Positions 1 through 8,188 of a DNA stretch of 64,000 bases are shown one piece after another; the first letter of the stretch is position 1, and every line of letters begins with the position of its first letter. The stretch comes from Candidatus Sulfotelmatobacter sp. (GTDB lineage: Bacteria > Acidobacteriota > Terriglobia > Terriglobales > Acidobacteriaceae), in the NCBI GenBank assembly GCA_036500765.1, contig DASYBM010000004.1, positions 1,240,001 through 1,304,000 on the forward strand. The letters run 5' to 3'. Both the position numbers and the translations under genes were made by a program. Under the pieces are notes generated by a model. The model ran no database searches and was not told where the DNA came from. It saw nothing but the letters and a program-made list of their open reading frames with translations.

Positions 1-1
1 C

Positions 2-1261
2 ACGGGAGCATCGAAGGGCGCGATGCTGACGCACGGCAACATCTCGTCCAATATTCAATGCTCGCTGCTGGGCTTCGACATGCGGCCGGGGCTCGTGAGC
101 ATCTCGTTTCTGCCGCTCTGCCACATCACCGCGCGCCACCTGGATTTCGCGCTCATCTCGCACGGGGTCACGCTGGCCTATTGCCCATTTCTGGACCAAC
201 TCGCGACGAGCCTGCTTGAGGTGCAGCCGACGATTTTTGTGGCCGTGCCGCGAGTGTATGAAAAGATTTATGCGCAGGCGGAGTTGAAAGCCAAAGGCCT
301 GCCCAAGCGAGCGATCTACGACTGGGCGCTCGGCGTCGGAAAAGACCACAAGCCCGAAATTCTCGAGGGACGCACTCCCGCCTCGCGCAGTTGGAAACTG
401 GCCAACCGGATTGTGTTTTCTAAAATTCGCGAAGGCATGGGCGGGCGCGTCGAGACTTTTATTTCCGGCGGCGCGCCGCTGGGCCGCGAACTCGCTGAGT
501 GGTATGCGAACGTCGGCATTCGCATTCACGAAGGCTACGGCCTTACCGAGACTTCACCCGTCATCGCGCTGAACACGCCAACCCATCACCGCCTCGGCAC
601 CGTGGGAAAAACCATGCCGAATCTCGAAGTGCGTATCGCCGAGGACGGCGAAATCCTGGTGCGTGGCCCGTCGATTTTCAAAGGCTATTGGAATCGTCCG
701 GAAGAATCGAAAGCCGCTTTCGTTGATGGCCAGGTAAACGATGGGCAAGTAAATGATGGCTGGTTCAAGACCGGCGACATCGGCAACATCGATGCCGATG
801 GATATCTTTCTGTGACCGATCGCAAGAAAGACCTGATCAAAACCTCCGGCGGAAAATTTATCGCGCCGCAGCCAATCGAGAATTCCCTGAAGCTGAATCC
901 TCTGGTGGGGGTGGCGGCGATTCTCGGCGACCGGCGAAAATTTCCCGCGGTGATGGTGTCTCCTAACTTCGCCGCGCTGGAAGAGTGGGCGCGGGAAAAT
1001 AATATTTCGTTCACGTCACGCCCCGACCTGATTGCCAAGCCGCAGGTGCAGGCGCTCTACGAAGGCATCGTCGAGAGCATTAACGGGAATCTGGCGCGCT
1101 TCGAAAAGCTGAAGCGCGTACTGTTGGTGGCGGACGAATTCACCGTTGACAACGGCGTGCTGACACCCACCATGAAACTAAAACGACGGGTAATCGAAGA
1201 GCGCTACAAGCGGCAGATCGACGAGATGTATACGGAGGCGGAGGCCAGTGCCGTCCGCTAG
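2..1261 (+). CDS. Long-chain fatty-acid--CoA ligase (AMP-forming), 5' truncated by window edge
   Basis: The frame is open from base 2, so the N-terminus lies outside the window and the ATG at 23 is internal. The first residues, TGASKGAMLTH, are the second half of the phosphate-binding motif of ANL adenylating enzymes. GYGLTETSP (A5), WFKTGDIG and DRKKDLIKTSGGKF (hinge and A8) follow, and TPTMKLKRR marks the end of the C-terminal domain. The family converts fatty acid, ATP and CoA to acyl-CoA through an acyl-adenylate. About 419 residues are visible of a usual 600 or so. A short in-frame duplication (VNDGQVNDGW, near bases 724-768) sits just before the A7 motif. Substrate length cannot be read from sequence. 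Confidence 0.9.
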   Translation, partial: TGASKGAMLTHGNISSNIQCSLLGFDMRPGLVSISFLPLCHITARHLDFALISHGVTLAYCPFLDQLATSLLEVQPTIFVAVPRVYEKIYAQAELKAKGLPKRAIYDWALGVGKDHKPEILEGRTPASRSWKLANRIVFSKIREGMGGRVETFISGGAPLGRELAEWYANVGIRIHEGYGLTETSPVIALNTPTHHRLGTVGKTMPNLEVRIAEDGEILVRGPSIFKGYWNRPEESKAAFVDGQVNDGQVNDGWFKTGDIGNIDADGYLSVTDRKKDLIKTSGGKFIAPQPIENSLKLNPLVGVAAILGDRRKFPAVMVSPNFAALEEWARENNISFTSRPDLIAKPQVQALYEGIVESINGNLARFEKLKRVLLVADEFTVDNGVLTPTMKLKRRVIEERYKRQIDEMYTEAEASAVR

Positions 1262-1340
1262 TCTCTGGAAACAACGCGTATGCATATCTTTCGAAGTCGC
1301 GCGCGAAGACGCTCCCCTATAGCCGAGAGGCTGCCGGCGC

Positions 1341-1346
1341 TACAAT
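1341..1346 (+). promoter_or_regulatory. -10 box of a probably leaderless thiG promoter
   Basis: TACAAT lies with only six bases between it and the thiG ATG at 1353, and no Shine-Dalgarno sequence is seen. This spacing fits transcription starting at or next to the start codon. No good -35 hexamer is visible. Confidence 0.4.
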
Positions 1347-1352
1347 ATACAC

Positions 1353-2126
1353 ATGTCGGACTCACTGATAATTGCCGGACGCGCTTTCCGCTCCCGTCTC
1401 ATCGTAGGCACGGGAAAGTACAAATCGTTTCAGGAAACGGCGCGAGCGCTCGACGCCAGCGGCGCGGAGATGGTGACCGTCGCGGTGCGCCGCGTGAATC
1501 TGGACCGTAACAAGGAATCGCTGCTCGACTACATCGACGCCAAGAAATATTTTCTGCTGCCGAACACCGCCGGATGCTACACGGCCGACGAGGCGATTCG
1601 TGCGGCTCGCCTCGGTCGCGAAGTTGGACTGTCGGATTGGGTGAAGCTGGAAGTCATTGGCGATCAGTCGACGCTCTATCCCGACGTACAGGCCACTCTC
1701 GAAGCTACGCGCGTGCTGGTAAAAGAAGGGTTCACGGTACTCCCTTACACTTCCGACGATATCGTTTTCGCCAAACGTCTGATCGACGCCGGGGCTGCGA
1801 CCATCATGCCGCTGGGCGCGCCCATCGGCAGCGGCATGGGCATTCAGAACCAGGCCCACATCCGCATCTTGCGGGAGATGATCACAGGCGTCCCGCTGAT
1901 TGTCGATGCTGGAGTCGGGACGGCATCAGATGCGGCGATCGCGATGGAACTTGGCGCTGACGCCGTGCTGATGAACACCGGCATAGCGAATGCTCAGGAT
2001 CCAGTGATGATGGCGGGCGCCATGCATCATGCGGTGATCGCCGGGCGGCAAGCCTATCTTTCCGGCCGCATGCCGAGGAAGTTATACGCTACGGCGAGTT
2101 CGCCGCTGGAAGGAGTGGTGCGGTAA
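1353..2126 (+). CDS. thiG: Thiazole synthase ThiG
   Basis: This 257-residue protein has the normal ThiG length. ThiG condenses 1-deoxy-D-xylulose 5-phosphate, dehydroglycine and the ThiS thiocarboxylate to form the thiazole phosphate of thiamin. Diagnostic stretches are LIVGTGKY near the start, [27 protein letters not shown], a [10 protein letters not shown] phosphate-binding loop and [11 protein letters not shown]. The Schiff-base lysine is expected at VKLEVIGD. No thiS, thiF or thiH is next to it and no TPP riboswitch pattern is visible upstream, so thiG appears to be isolated from the other thiazole genes here. It is followed by an inverted-repeat spacer. Confidence 0.95.
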   Translation: MSDSLIIAGRAFRSRLIVGTGKYKSFQETARALDASGAEMVTVAVRRVNLDRNKESLLDYIDAKKYFLLPNTAGCYTADEAIRAARLGREVGLSDWVKLEVIGDQSTLYPDVQATLEATRVLVKEGFTVLPYTSDDIVFAKRLIDAGAATIMPLGAPIGSGMGIQNQAHIRILREMITGVPLIVDAGVGTASDAAIAMELGADAVLMNTGIANAQDPVMMAGAMHHAVIAGRQAYLSGRMPRKLYATASSPLEGVVR

Positions 2127-2213
2127 ATTTGGTAATTGAGGAATTTTGTAATTGGGAAATTGACCTTTCAAAATCTATGCGGTTTCGATTACGCAATTAC
2201 CAAATTTCCCAAT
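2125..2213. repeat. Nested inverted repeat in AT-rich spacer after thiG
   Basis: A 14-bp arm at 2125-2138 is perfectly inverted at 2194-2207, and an 11-bp arm at 2151-2161 is inverted at 2203-2213. The left half also repeats an AATTGRGGAAATT-like unit. The segment is much richer in AT than the flanking genes and overlaps the thiG stop codon. Confidence 0.6.
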
Positions 2214-2235
2214 CACTCAATCCTCACAAAATAAA

Positions 2236-2255
2236 AGGGCGGCTCGCGCCGCCCT
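2236..2255 (-). terminator. Rho-independent terminator of the 2276-2605 gene
   Basis: A perfect 8-bp GC-rich stem (2236-2243 with 2248-2255) encloses a 4-base loop. On the minus strand it is followed by a T-rich tail (TTTATTTT). It lies 20 bases past the stop codon of the minus-strand gene. Confidence 0.8.
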
Positions 2256-2275
2256 AAAATTCATCGGCGCACAAA

Positions 2276-2605
2276 TCACATCATTTTAACGCTGGCCACA
2301 TGCATGGAATCTTTTCCCATGGTGCCGCTCACGGTGACGTGATGGCCTTCATGACCCTTCAGCGCGTCCTGATTGTCGACGGCGATCACTTTGTTATCGC
2401 CATCGGTGACGATGACCATCTTTTCGCCCGCGGCCACGCATTTCTTGGTGCAGGCTTCGGCGCCCGCGTTGGCGCCCTTGGCGCCGCATTTCGCATCGCT
2501 CACCCAACCGTTGACGGTTGCGCTCTTGCCCATGTCATCGAACGCCAGAGCCGACAAGGCAAATACGAAACATACCGCAAGCAAAATTAGCAGAACTTTT
2601 TTCAT
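2276..2605 (-). CDS. Small secreted protein with conserved cysteines, unknown function
   Basis: I chose the ATG at 2605 because AGGAG lies 10 bases upstream and the protein then starts with a clean signal peptide (MKKVLLILLAVCFVFALSALA). The mature part of about 88 residues holds the pattern AKCGAKG...ACTKKCVAAGEKMV and then GHEGHHVTVSG near the C-terminus. Similar small exported proteins are common in acidobacteria, and the fold resembles DUF5818-type domains, but I cannot assign a function. The Cys/His content would allow metal binding. It is monocistronic, with its own terminator. Confidence 0.75.
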   Translation of the reverse strand: MKKVLLILLAVCFVFALSALAFDDMGKSATVNGWVSDAKCGAKGANAGAEACTKKCVAAGEKMVIVTDGDNKVIAVDNQDALKGHEGHHVTVSGTMGKDSMHVASVKMM

Positions 2606-2830
2606 GGCGGGTTTTCTCCTTTGTGAAGTTTCAGATTGCGACCCCAAACCGCAATAGCCCGAAGCATGTCAGACCCTGCCATCCTTTCCGAAGTATTCAG
2701 CAGGACCAGCCAATCCCCAACCGATTGAGAAATGAGGCAGTGGAAATATACCACACGGGCACGCCGGATTTGTCAGCGCGCCAACGCGCGTTACCACCCA
2801 CAAGTTGAACGAAAGGGAAAACTGCGCAGC

Positions 2831-3316
2831 CTATTTCTTCGCGGAGTGAGTGGCCGGCGGCGCAGGTTTCGGCGGAGTCGGCGGCACGTACACATACTCT
2901 CCCGGCTTGGCATAGCCAAGCTGCTCGCGCGCCTCTTTTTCAATCGCCTTCTGGTCGCTCTTCAGGCCCTGGATCTGCTGCGTATAGCGGTCATTCTCCT
3001 GCTGCGCCTGCACGATTTGCTTCTGCAAAGCTTCGTATTCCGAACGCTTTTGTTTATAGACGACCATCCCATTGGCGCCGAACATCACATGAACAAACAA
3101 AAACGCAGCCAGTACGACGACCGCGATGGTCGCGAGGCGGCGTCGCAACCCGTAGACGTGGACCGCCAAGGGGCGAACGCGCTCAATCCACGAAGCAGCC
3201 AAAGCCTCCGCCTGCGGAGCCCGGTCTACCACAGCCCGGTCCACCATAGCCCGCAGACCGTCTTGCCCCCCAGCAAAGGGTCCCGGCATCTTCGCGATTT
3301 TAGAAAATGGCTTCAC
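2831..3316 (-). CDS. FtsB/DivIC-family septum formation initiator-like protein
   Basis: The 161-residue protein has an N-terminal cytoplasmic stretch of about 60 residues, one membrane segment (TIAVVVLAAFLFVHVMFG, about 62-80), and a periplasmic coiled coil (QKRSEYEALQKQIVQAQQEN onward). It ends with the family signature REQLGYAKPGEYVYV and a proline-rich tail. FtsB/DivIC proteins bridge FtsL and FtsQ in the divisome. The start is a GTG at 3316 with a weak ribosome site; an in-frame ATG nine codons later is an alternative. The cytoplasmic part is longer than in Proteobacteria. Confidence 0.8.
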   Translation of the reverse strand: MKPFSKIAKMPGPFAGGQDGLRAMVDRAVVDRAPQAEALAASWIERVRPLAVHVYGLRRRLATIAVVVLAAFLFVHVMFGANGMVVYKQKRSEYEALQKQIVQAQQENDRYTQQIQGLKSDQKAIEKEAREQLGYAKPGEYVYVPPTPPKPAPPATHSAKK

Positions 3317-3369
3317 TCTAGATCGACCAAAAAATCATCCCGTAGAAATCTGCAAGTGCTCAAAGGTAA

Positions 3370-3447
3370 TTGTCATTCCGAGCGTAGCCGCATTTCAGGC
3401 GGGACGAGAGCACGTCCGGAACGGACTCGACGGGGATCTCAAGCTTA
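3370..3447. repeat. Interspersed short repeat of the 'cattccgagcg...ggatctc' type
   Basis: The spacer contains the string CATTCCGAGCGTAGCCGC, an internal GAGCACGTCC-like dyad, and then GGGGATCTC. Related strings recur at 8093-8150 and 55573-55645 in this window, which points to an interspersed non-coding repeat family. Confidence 0.45.
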
Positions 3448-3488
3448 ACTGGCCAACGCGTAAGCCAAATCCGTCGACCAAAATCCGC

Positions 3489-4901
3489 CTATTCGAAAAT
3501 CCAATTCTTCGCCGCCGTGCTCAACTTCTCCAATCCCTTCTCGCTGCGCGCTTCGGTGTAAACGCGCACCACCGGCTCAGTTCCCGATAGTCGGTAACAA
3601 ACCCACGACCCGTCGCTGAACAGCAGCTTCAATCCGTCGGTGCGCACAACCTCGCCGACCTCGCGGCCGCAGAAATCCCGCGGATCGGACTTCAACTTCT
3701 CAGTGAACTTGGCTTTCACCTCGGGCGTCAAGCGGAAGTTCTGCCGTTCCGGATAATAGGAACCAACCTGGTTACTGATCGCCTTTAACTGTTCGCCCAG
3801 CGACTGCCCGCGGCGCGCTACGGCTTCGCAGCACAACAGGCCGGCCAGAACGCCGTCCTTCTCGGGAACGTGATGGCGGATCGACAGGCCCGCGCTCTCT
3901 TCGCCGCCAATCGCAATCTTGTCCTGCATGATGAGTTCGCCGATGTACTTGAAGCCCACCGGAGTCTCGTACAATTCCACGCTATGGCGCTCGGCCAGCG
4001 CGTTGATGAGATTCGTCGTCGCCACCGACTTGGCGACGCCGTTTTTCCAGCCCCGGCTTTCGACCAGATAATCGAAGAGCAGCGCGATGATGTAGTTGGG
4101 CTGAAGAAAGGTCCCGTCGGCGTCGACAATGCCGAAACGGTCGGCATCGCCGTCAGTGGCAATGCCGATCTGGGCGCTGGTCTCGCGCATCTTTTTTCGC
4201 AGATCTTCCAGCAGATGATCGTCCGGCTCCGGCGCGTGTCCGCCGAACAGGACGTCGCGATAATCGTGCACGGTCGCAACCTGCAAGCCTGCCGTGCGCA
4301 GCAATTCGTCGGAGTATCCGCGAGCCGCGCCCCACATGGGATCGAAGGCCACGCGCAGATTTGCCTTGCGAATCGCTTCCAGATCGACGATCTCTCCCAG
4401 GCGTTTCAAGTATGCCGGCTTGGGATCGAGCGAGGCGTGAGTGATAGAGACTGGTGAAGAAGCTTCGGCTTTGGCCGAGCTGTTGTCTCCTGCAACAATT
4501 TCAGCTTCGATTTTCTTTGTGACTTCCGGCAGGGCCGGGCAGCCATCGGGCGTGGAAAACTTGATGCCGTTGTATTCGGGGGGATTATGTGAAGCGGTGA
4601 AATTGATGACGCCGTCTGCCTGGTTGTGAACCACAGCATGGGCAAAAGCCGGAGTCGGGGCGGGATCGGCGGCTACCAGCGGCGTGATGCCGTGAGCCGC
4701 GAGGATCTCCGCCGCCGTCGAGCAGAATGTTTCGCCAAGAAAACGCGGATCGCGGCCCACGATCACCCGTGCGCCCCGGGGCTTCTGCGCCGCCACATAG
4801 CGGGCAATCCCAACTACCGCGCGCCGCACATTGAGGAACGTAAACTCCTCGGCCATCACCGCCCGCCATCCCGATGTGCCAAACTTGATTTGCGTTAGCA
4901 T
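3489..4901 (-). CDS. Phosphoglucomutase/phosphomannomutase family protein
   Basis: This is an alpha-D-phosphohexomutase of about 470 residues. It moves phosphate between C1 and C6 of hexose phosphates and feeds nucleotide-sugar and glycogen metabolism. All four signature loops are present: the phosphoserine loop TASHNPPEYNG (Ser about 104), the metal loop DGDADRFG, the sugar loop GGEESAG and the C-terminal phosphate loop SGTEPVVRVY. I chose the ATG at 4901 because GAGGG lies 7 bases upstream; an ATG six codons earlier lacks a site. Glucose versus mannose or glucosamine specificity cannot be decided. It lies divergent to cutA. Confidence 0.9.
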   Translation of the reverse strand: MLTQIKFGTSGWRAVMAEEFTFLNVRRAVVGIARYVAAQKPRGARVIVGRDPRFLGETFCSTAAEILAAHGITPLVAADPAPTPAFAHAVVHNQADGVINFTASHNPPEYNGIKFSTPDGCPALPEVTKKIEAEIVAGDNSSAKAEASSPVSITHASLDPKPAYLKRLGEIVDLEAIRKANLRVAFDPMWGAARGYSDELLRTAGLQVATVHDYRDVLFGGHAPEPDDHLLEDLRKKMRETSAQIGIATDGDADRFGIVDADGTFLQPNYIIALLFDYLVESRGWKNGVAKSVATTNLINALAERHSVELYETPVGFKYIGELIMQDKIAIGGEESAGLSIRHHVPEKDGVLAGLLCCEAVARRGQSLGEQLKAISNQVGSYYPERQNFRLTPEVKAKFTEKLKSDPRDFCGREVGEVVRTDGLKLLFSDGSWVCYRLSGTEPVVRVYTEARSEKGLEKLSTAAKNWIFE

Positions 4902-4989
4902 ACTTCGGCCCTCGTTCATCGCACAAAAATGCTACTCTCTCGGCACCCAAACTGAAAGCTTCGGGCTGAGAGCTGAGGGCTGATTTTAT

Positions 4990-5306
4990 ATGACCGACAA
5001 ACGAATCGTCCTGTCCACTGCGGGATCCGAAGACGAAGCCCGCAAGATCGCACGGCACCTCGTCGAGCACCGGCTCGCCGCCTGCGTCAACATCATCCCA
5101 CGCATTGAATCGGTCTACCGGTGGCAAGGGAAGGTCGAGTCGAGCGGCGAATGGCTGCTGCTGATCAAGACAACGGCGGAACGATTTCCGCCGTCCGTGA
5201 CGCGGTGCGGCAACTTCACTCCTACGAACTGCCGGAGTGCGTCGCGATTAGCATCGACGACGGCAGCGCGGAGTATTTGGAATGGATTCATAGTTCGCTG
5301 AAATAA
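4990..5306 (+). CDS. cutA: Divalent-cation tolerance protein CutA, frameshifted
   Basis: The first frame (from ATG 4990) encodes a typical CutA start: VLSTAGSEDEARKIARHLVE, AACVNIIPRIESVYRW and EWLLLIKTTAERF. It then loses similarity and runs out of frame to a stop at 5301. The rest of the family pattern, AVRDAVRQLHSYELPECVAI...YLEWIHSSLK, continues in another frame from about 5187 and ends at the TAA at 5304-5306. Adding one base near 5185-5190 (TTTCC) would restore a protein of about 105 residues, the normal CutA length. CutA is a trimeric cytoplasmic protein linked to copper tolerance. The break may be a real mutation or a sequence error. Confidence 0.8.
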
Positions 5307-5394
5307 GCTCGATGAAATAAGTTCGATGAAATAAGTTCGATGAAATAAGCTCGAGGAAATAAGCTCGATGGAAATAAGCTCGGTGAAATATAAG
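5294..5394. repeat. Seven-copy 14-bp tandem repeat starting in the 3' end of cutA
   Basis: Units of the form YTCGATGAAATAAG repeat seven times. The first five are exactly 14 bp; the last two are 15 and 16 bp. The first unit encodes the last CutA codons and its stop, so the array looks like amplification of the gene's own 3' end. Confidence 0.9.
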
Positions 5395-5471
5395 ATGGGG
5401 CAGCGAGAACAAGTCCCGCCGCCCCATCGCTTCGCCAACAATTGAGTATCTGTGCCGCTTATTACTCAGTT

Positions 5472-5852
5472 TTACCGATGTCCGCCGCCTCGGGGGCCGG
5501 CTGCCCGCGCATTCATTTTCATCTGGCGCATCTGCTGACGCGTTTGCATCTCGCTCTGGTGGGCCTTTGCCGTTTCTTTACTTAGCTGTTGCTTGTCCTT
5601 CTGCAGATCTTTACTTTCCTGCGACGCCGCTGCCTTGTCGCCGCTCTTTATGTCGTTCTTTAGACCAGCTTGAGCCTGCTCGGTTTTCTTCGTCTGGTCG
5701 GCGACTTCCTGCTTATCTTGCTGAGTCTGTTTGATGTCTTGTTTCAGATCTTGTTTGGCATTCTGTCCCGCGTCGCCAGAATTTGCCGCCTGGCCGAACG
5801 CCACCATCGACGCCATCACGAAAAGGAGCCCACAAACAATATTTCGTCTCAT
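5472..5852 (-). CDS. Small secreted, Gln/Lys/Asp-rich helical protein, unknown function
   Basis: The ATG at 5852 is preceded by AGGAG at 8 bases and gives a signal peptide (MRRNIVCGLLFVMASMVAFGQA). The mature region is about 100 residues of low-complexity charged sequence (KQDLKQDIKQTQQDKQEVADQTKK...) with strong helix and coiled-coil tendency, and a Gly/Arg tail ending GGGHR. No enzyme motif is visible. Such repeats are typical of exported structural or stress proteins, but no function can be named. The gene is monocistronic. Confidence 0.65.
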   Translation of the reverse strand: MRRNIVCGLLFVMASMVAFGQAANSGDAGQNAKQDLKQDIKQTQQDKQEVADQTKKTEQAQAGLKNDIKSGDKAAASQESKDLQKDKQQLSKETAKAHQSEMQTRQQMRQMKMNARAAGPRGGGHR

Positions 5853-6011
5853 CTTTATCTCCTTTGGGTTTACGAAATTATTGACGAAGTGCCGATGCAT
5901 TGACGCACGATTACTAAAACACCGGCCCTCGCCACAAGTCTTTACAATTCGGCATCGGCGATACCGTAGACTCACCGATTTCGCTACAGAAATCACCTTA
6001 AGGAGATAGCC

Positions 6012-6896
6012 TTAGCGGGCGCGGGCACGCAGATTCAACCGCCAGTAGTCAAGAAAGAATGGGGGATCATCGGCCGCTGCCTGATCCGTAAGGATGGCCA
6101 TGAATTCCGCGCGAAGGTCTTCGTTGGGAAGATTTTCCAGATGGCGGCGCAGAATAATGTTGCGCACAAACTCGCGATACTGATCGGCATTATCAAGCAC
6201 GGTGGGAGCGGCTTCAGCGGAAGTCTCGATCTCAATGAATCCTGCCCGTCGCATCGCCGCCGCCGCGCCTTCCGCATGCTGAAAGAGCCAGGGCTCGCGG
6301 AAGCCGCCAAAGAACTGGGCAAATCTCTCGGCCGCCATCAGTGTGTTCGCGCGGTTACGCAGCGCCACCAGATTCGGACCGCCTCCGCATTGCGCCTCGA
6401 GCCATCCGCCGGGAGCCAGTGCCTGACGCAGATTCCGAAACAATTGATCGTGGTCGAGCACCCAATGAAATGCGGCCGTGCTGACTATCGCATCGAACGC
6501 GTGTTCGAACGGCAACTGCAAAAGATCGCAAGCTATACAGCTCACACGCGGAATGTATGAGGCAAGATGCTCTCGTGCAGAGCGCAACATATTTTGTGAA
6601 AGATCAACGGCTACAACGCGCCCGTCGGGCAGAACTTCGAGGAGATCGGCAGTCAGGCGACCGGTTCCGCATCCGGCATCGAGCACCCGCTCCCCCCCGC
6701 TGAGGCGCAAGCGCGAAAGAACTTTCTTGCCCCAGCTCACTTGCGGCGCAGAAAGCCGATGATAAACGGCAGAATTCCATTCGCGAGAACGAGATTGTGA
6801 TTGGTCAATCAAAGATTGTGCACTCACTGATTGATGAGTCAAGCTTTTGATAGGCCCCGGCGTTATCCCCGAGAATCCGTGGCGATCCGTGGCCAA
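6012..6896 (-). CDS. Class I SAM-dependent methyltransferase (trans-aconitate methyltransferase-like)
   Basis: The Rossmann methyltransferase motif I is clear (VLDAGCGTGRLT), followed by the acidic residue of motif II (VVAVDLSQNML) and FDAIVSTAAFHWVLDH (motif IV). The overall pattern resembles Tam-type small-molecule methyltransferases. The substrate is unknown. The upstream limit at 6896 is a TTG; the first 30 or so residues look non-coding, and true similarity begins near EWNSAVYHRLSAPQVSWG, so the real start is probably between 6780 and 6830. It follows the cystathionine enzyme gene closely on the same strand. Confidence 0.8.
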   Translation of the reverse strand: MATDRHGFSGITPGPIKSLTHQSVSAQSLIDQSQSRSREWNSAVYHRLSAPQVSWGKKVLSRLRLSGGERVLDAGCGTGRLTADLLEVLPDGRVVAVDLSQNMLRSAREHLASYIPRVSCIACDLLQLPFEHAFDAIVSTAAFHWVLDHDQLFRNLRQALAPGGWLEAQCGGGPNLVALRNRANTLMAAERFAQFFGGFREPWLFQHAEGAAAAMRRAGFIEIETSAEAAPTVLDNADQYREFVRNIILRRHLENLPNEDLRAEFMAILTDQAAADDPPFFLDYWRLNLRARAR

Positions 6897-6900
6897 GGTT

Positions 6901-8058
6901 TCAAATCGCGTTCAGGGCTTGATCCAGATCGTCGAGAATGTCGTCCACATCTTCAATGCCCACCGAAATTCGAACCAGCCCGTCCGTGATGCCGATGGCC
7001 TTGCGGCCTTTCACGCCCAGCGCCGCGTGCGTCATCGTCGCGGGATGAGAGATGAGTGTCTCGACGCCGCCGAGCGATTCGCCTAATGAACACACGCGCA
7101 CTTTCTTGAGCATTTTGTTGGCGTTCTTGAGCGATCCCGTTTCGAACGTAATCATCGCTCCGAAGCCGCTCATCTGGCGTCGCGCCAGCGCATGCTGCTG
7201 ATGATCGGGCAAACCAGGATAGAACACCGCCTTCACCTTCTTATGTTTAGAGAGAAAGTCGGCCACGATGCGGCCGCTGCGATCGTGTATCTCCATACGG
7301 GCAGCCAGAGTTTTTACACCGCGCAGCACCAGCCAGCATTCAAACGGAGACAGAATCGCACCCGAAGCCTTTTGCAGGAAGGCCAGTTTGTCGGCGTCCT
7401 CCTGTTTCGCGCACACGACGACTCCGCCCAGCCCGTCGCTGTGGCCGTTCAAAAACTTCGTGGTCGAGTGCACCACCATGTCGGCGCCGAGCGCAAGCGG
7501 TTGCTGCAAATACGGAGACATGAACGTGTTATCGACGACGAGGGTAACTTTCTTGCGACGGCAAATCTGGCTGATGGCGGCCAGATCGCTCAATCGCATC
7601 AGCGGATTGGTCGGGGTTTCCACGTAGACCATCCTCGTATTCTTTTGGATCGCGCTCTCGACGTTCTGCCCATCGGAGGTATCGACGTAAGAAAACTCTA
7701 GTCCGAAATTCGTCATGACCTGATTGAACAGGCGCGGCGTTCCCCCGTACAGATCGTTGCCGCACACCACATGATCCCCAGCTTTCAGCATGCTGACGAT
7801 CGCATGGATAGCTGCCATGCCGCTGCCAAACACACGGGCCGCTATCCCACCTTCGAGCGCAGCGAGATTCTGTTCCAAGCGTGCCCGCGTAGGATTGGAG
7901 ACGCGCGAGTATTCATACCCTTTATGTTCACCAATGCCTTGCTGCACATAAGTCGAGGTCGCATAGATGGGGACCGTGACGGAGCCGGTCAAAGGATCGG
8001 GCTCCTGCCCGGAATGAATGGCGCGCGTGGCAAAACCCGGTTCTTTAGTTTTCTTCAT
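6901..8058 (-). CDS. Cystathionine gamma-synthase/gamma-lyase family PLP enzyme
   Basis: This 385-residue protein belongs to the Cys/Met metabolism PLP family. SRVSNPTRARLE, GSGMAAIHA, DNTFMSPYLQQPLALGAD and the PLP lysine in HSTTKFLNGHSD (about Lys201) are all present, as is the late SLGGVETLISHPA loop. Members either make cystathionine from activated homoserine and cysteine or cleave it to cysteine. Sequence alone does not separate the two roles. A cysteine synthase/CBS-like gene lies directly upstream on the same strand (130 bp gap), which suggests sulfur transfer between Met and Cys. Confidence 0.9.
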   Translation of the reverse strand: MKKTKEPGFATRAIHSGQEPDPLTGSVTVPIYATSTYVQQGIGEHKGYEYSRVSNPTRARLEQNLAALEGGIAARVFGSGMAAIHAIVSMLKAGDHVVCGNDLYGGTPRLFNQVMTNFGLEFSYVDTSDGQNVESAIQKNTRMVYVETPTNPLMRLSDLAAISQICRRKKVTLVVDNTFMSPYLQQPLALGADMVVHSTTKFLNGHSDGLGGVVVCAKQEDADKLAFLQKASGAILSPFECWLVLRGVKTLAARMEIHDRSGRIVADFLSKHKKVKAVFYPGLPDHQQHALARRQMSGFGAMITFETGSLKNANKMLKKVRVCSLGESLGGVETLISHPATMTHAALGVKGRKAIGITDGLVRISVGIEDVDDILDDLDQALNAI

Positions 8059-8108
8059 GATTACTTTTCGAGTCTGCCCTGCCCTGCAAACCTGTCATTT
8101 CGAGCGAA

Positions 8109-8137
8109 GCAACGTGGCGCGTTTTGCGCCATGTTGC
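8109..8137. repeat. Palindromic intergenic element (12-bp arms)
   Basis: Arms at 8109-8120 and 8126-8137 pair with one mismatch (a G-U in RNA) around a 5-base loop. The arms are embedded in a CATTTCGAGCGAAGC-type interspersed repeat between the two sulfur genes. Confidence 0.6.
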
Positions 8138-8188
8138 GAAATCGAGAAAGCTGCTGTTCCTGCCCGGAAGACCAGTTAAGCGCTAGCC

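Noticed and set aside
1262-1352. TPP riboswitch before thiG
   Set aside because: The spacer is only about 90 bases and lacks the conserved CUGAGA and ACCUGA elements.
5294-5394. CRISPR array
   Set aside because: The 14-bp units are directly adjacent with no spacers, and no cas genes are near.
5115-5441. Minus-strand frame with repeats IELISSSLF
   Set aside because: The repeats are only the 14-bp array read backwards; no start site or motif.
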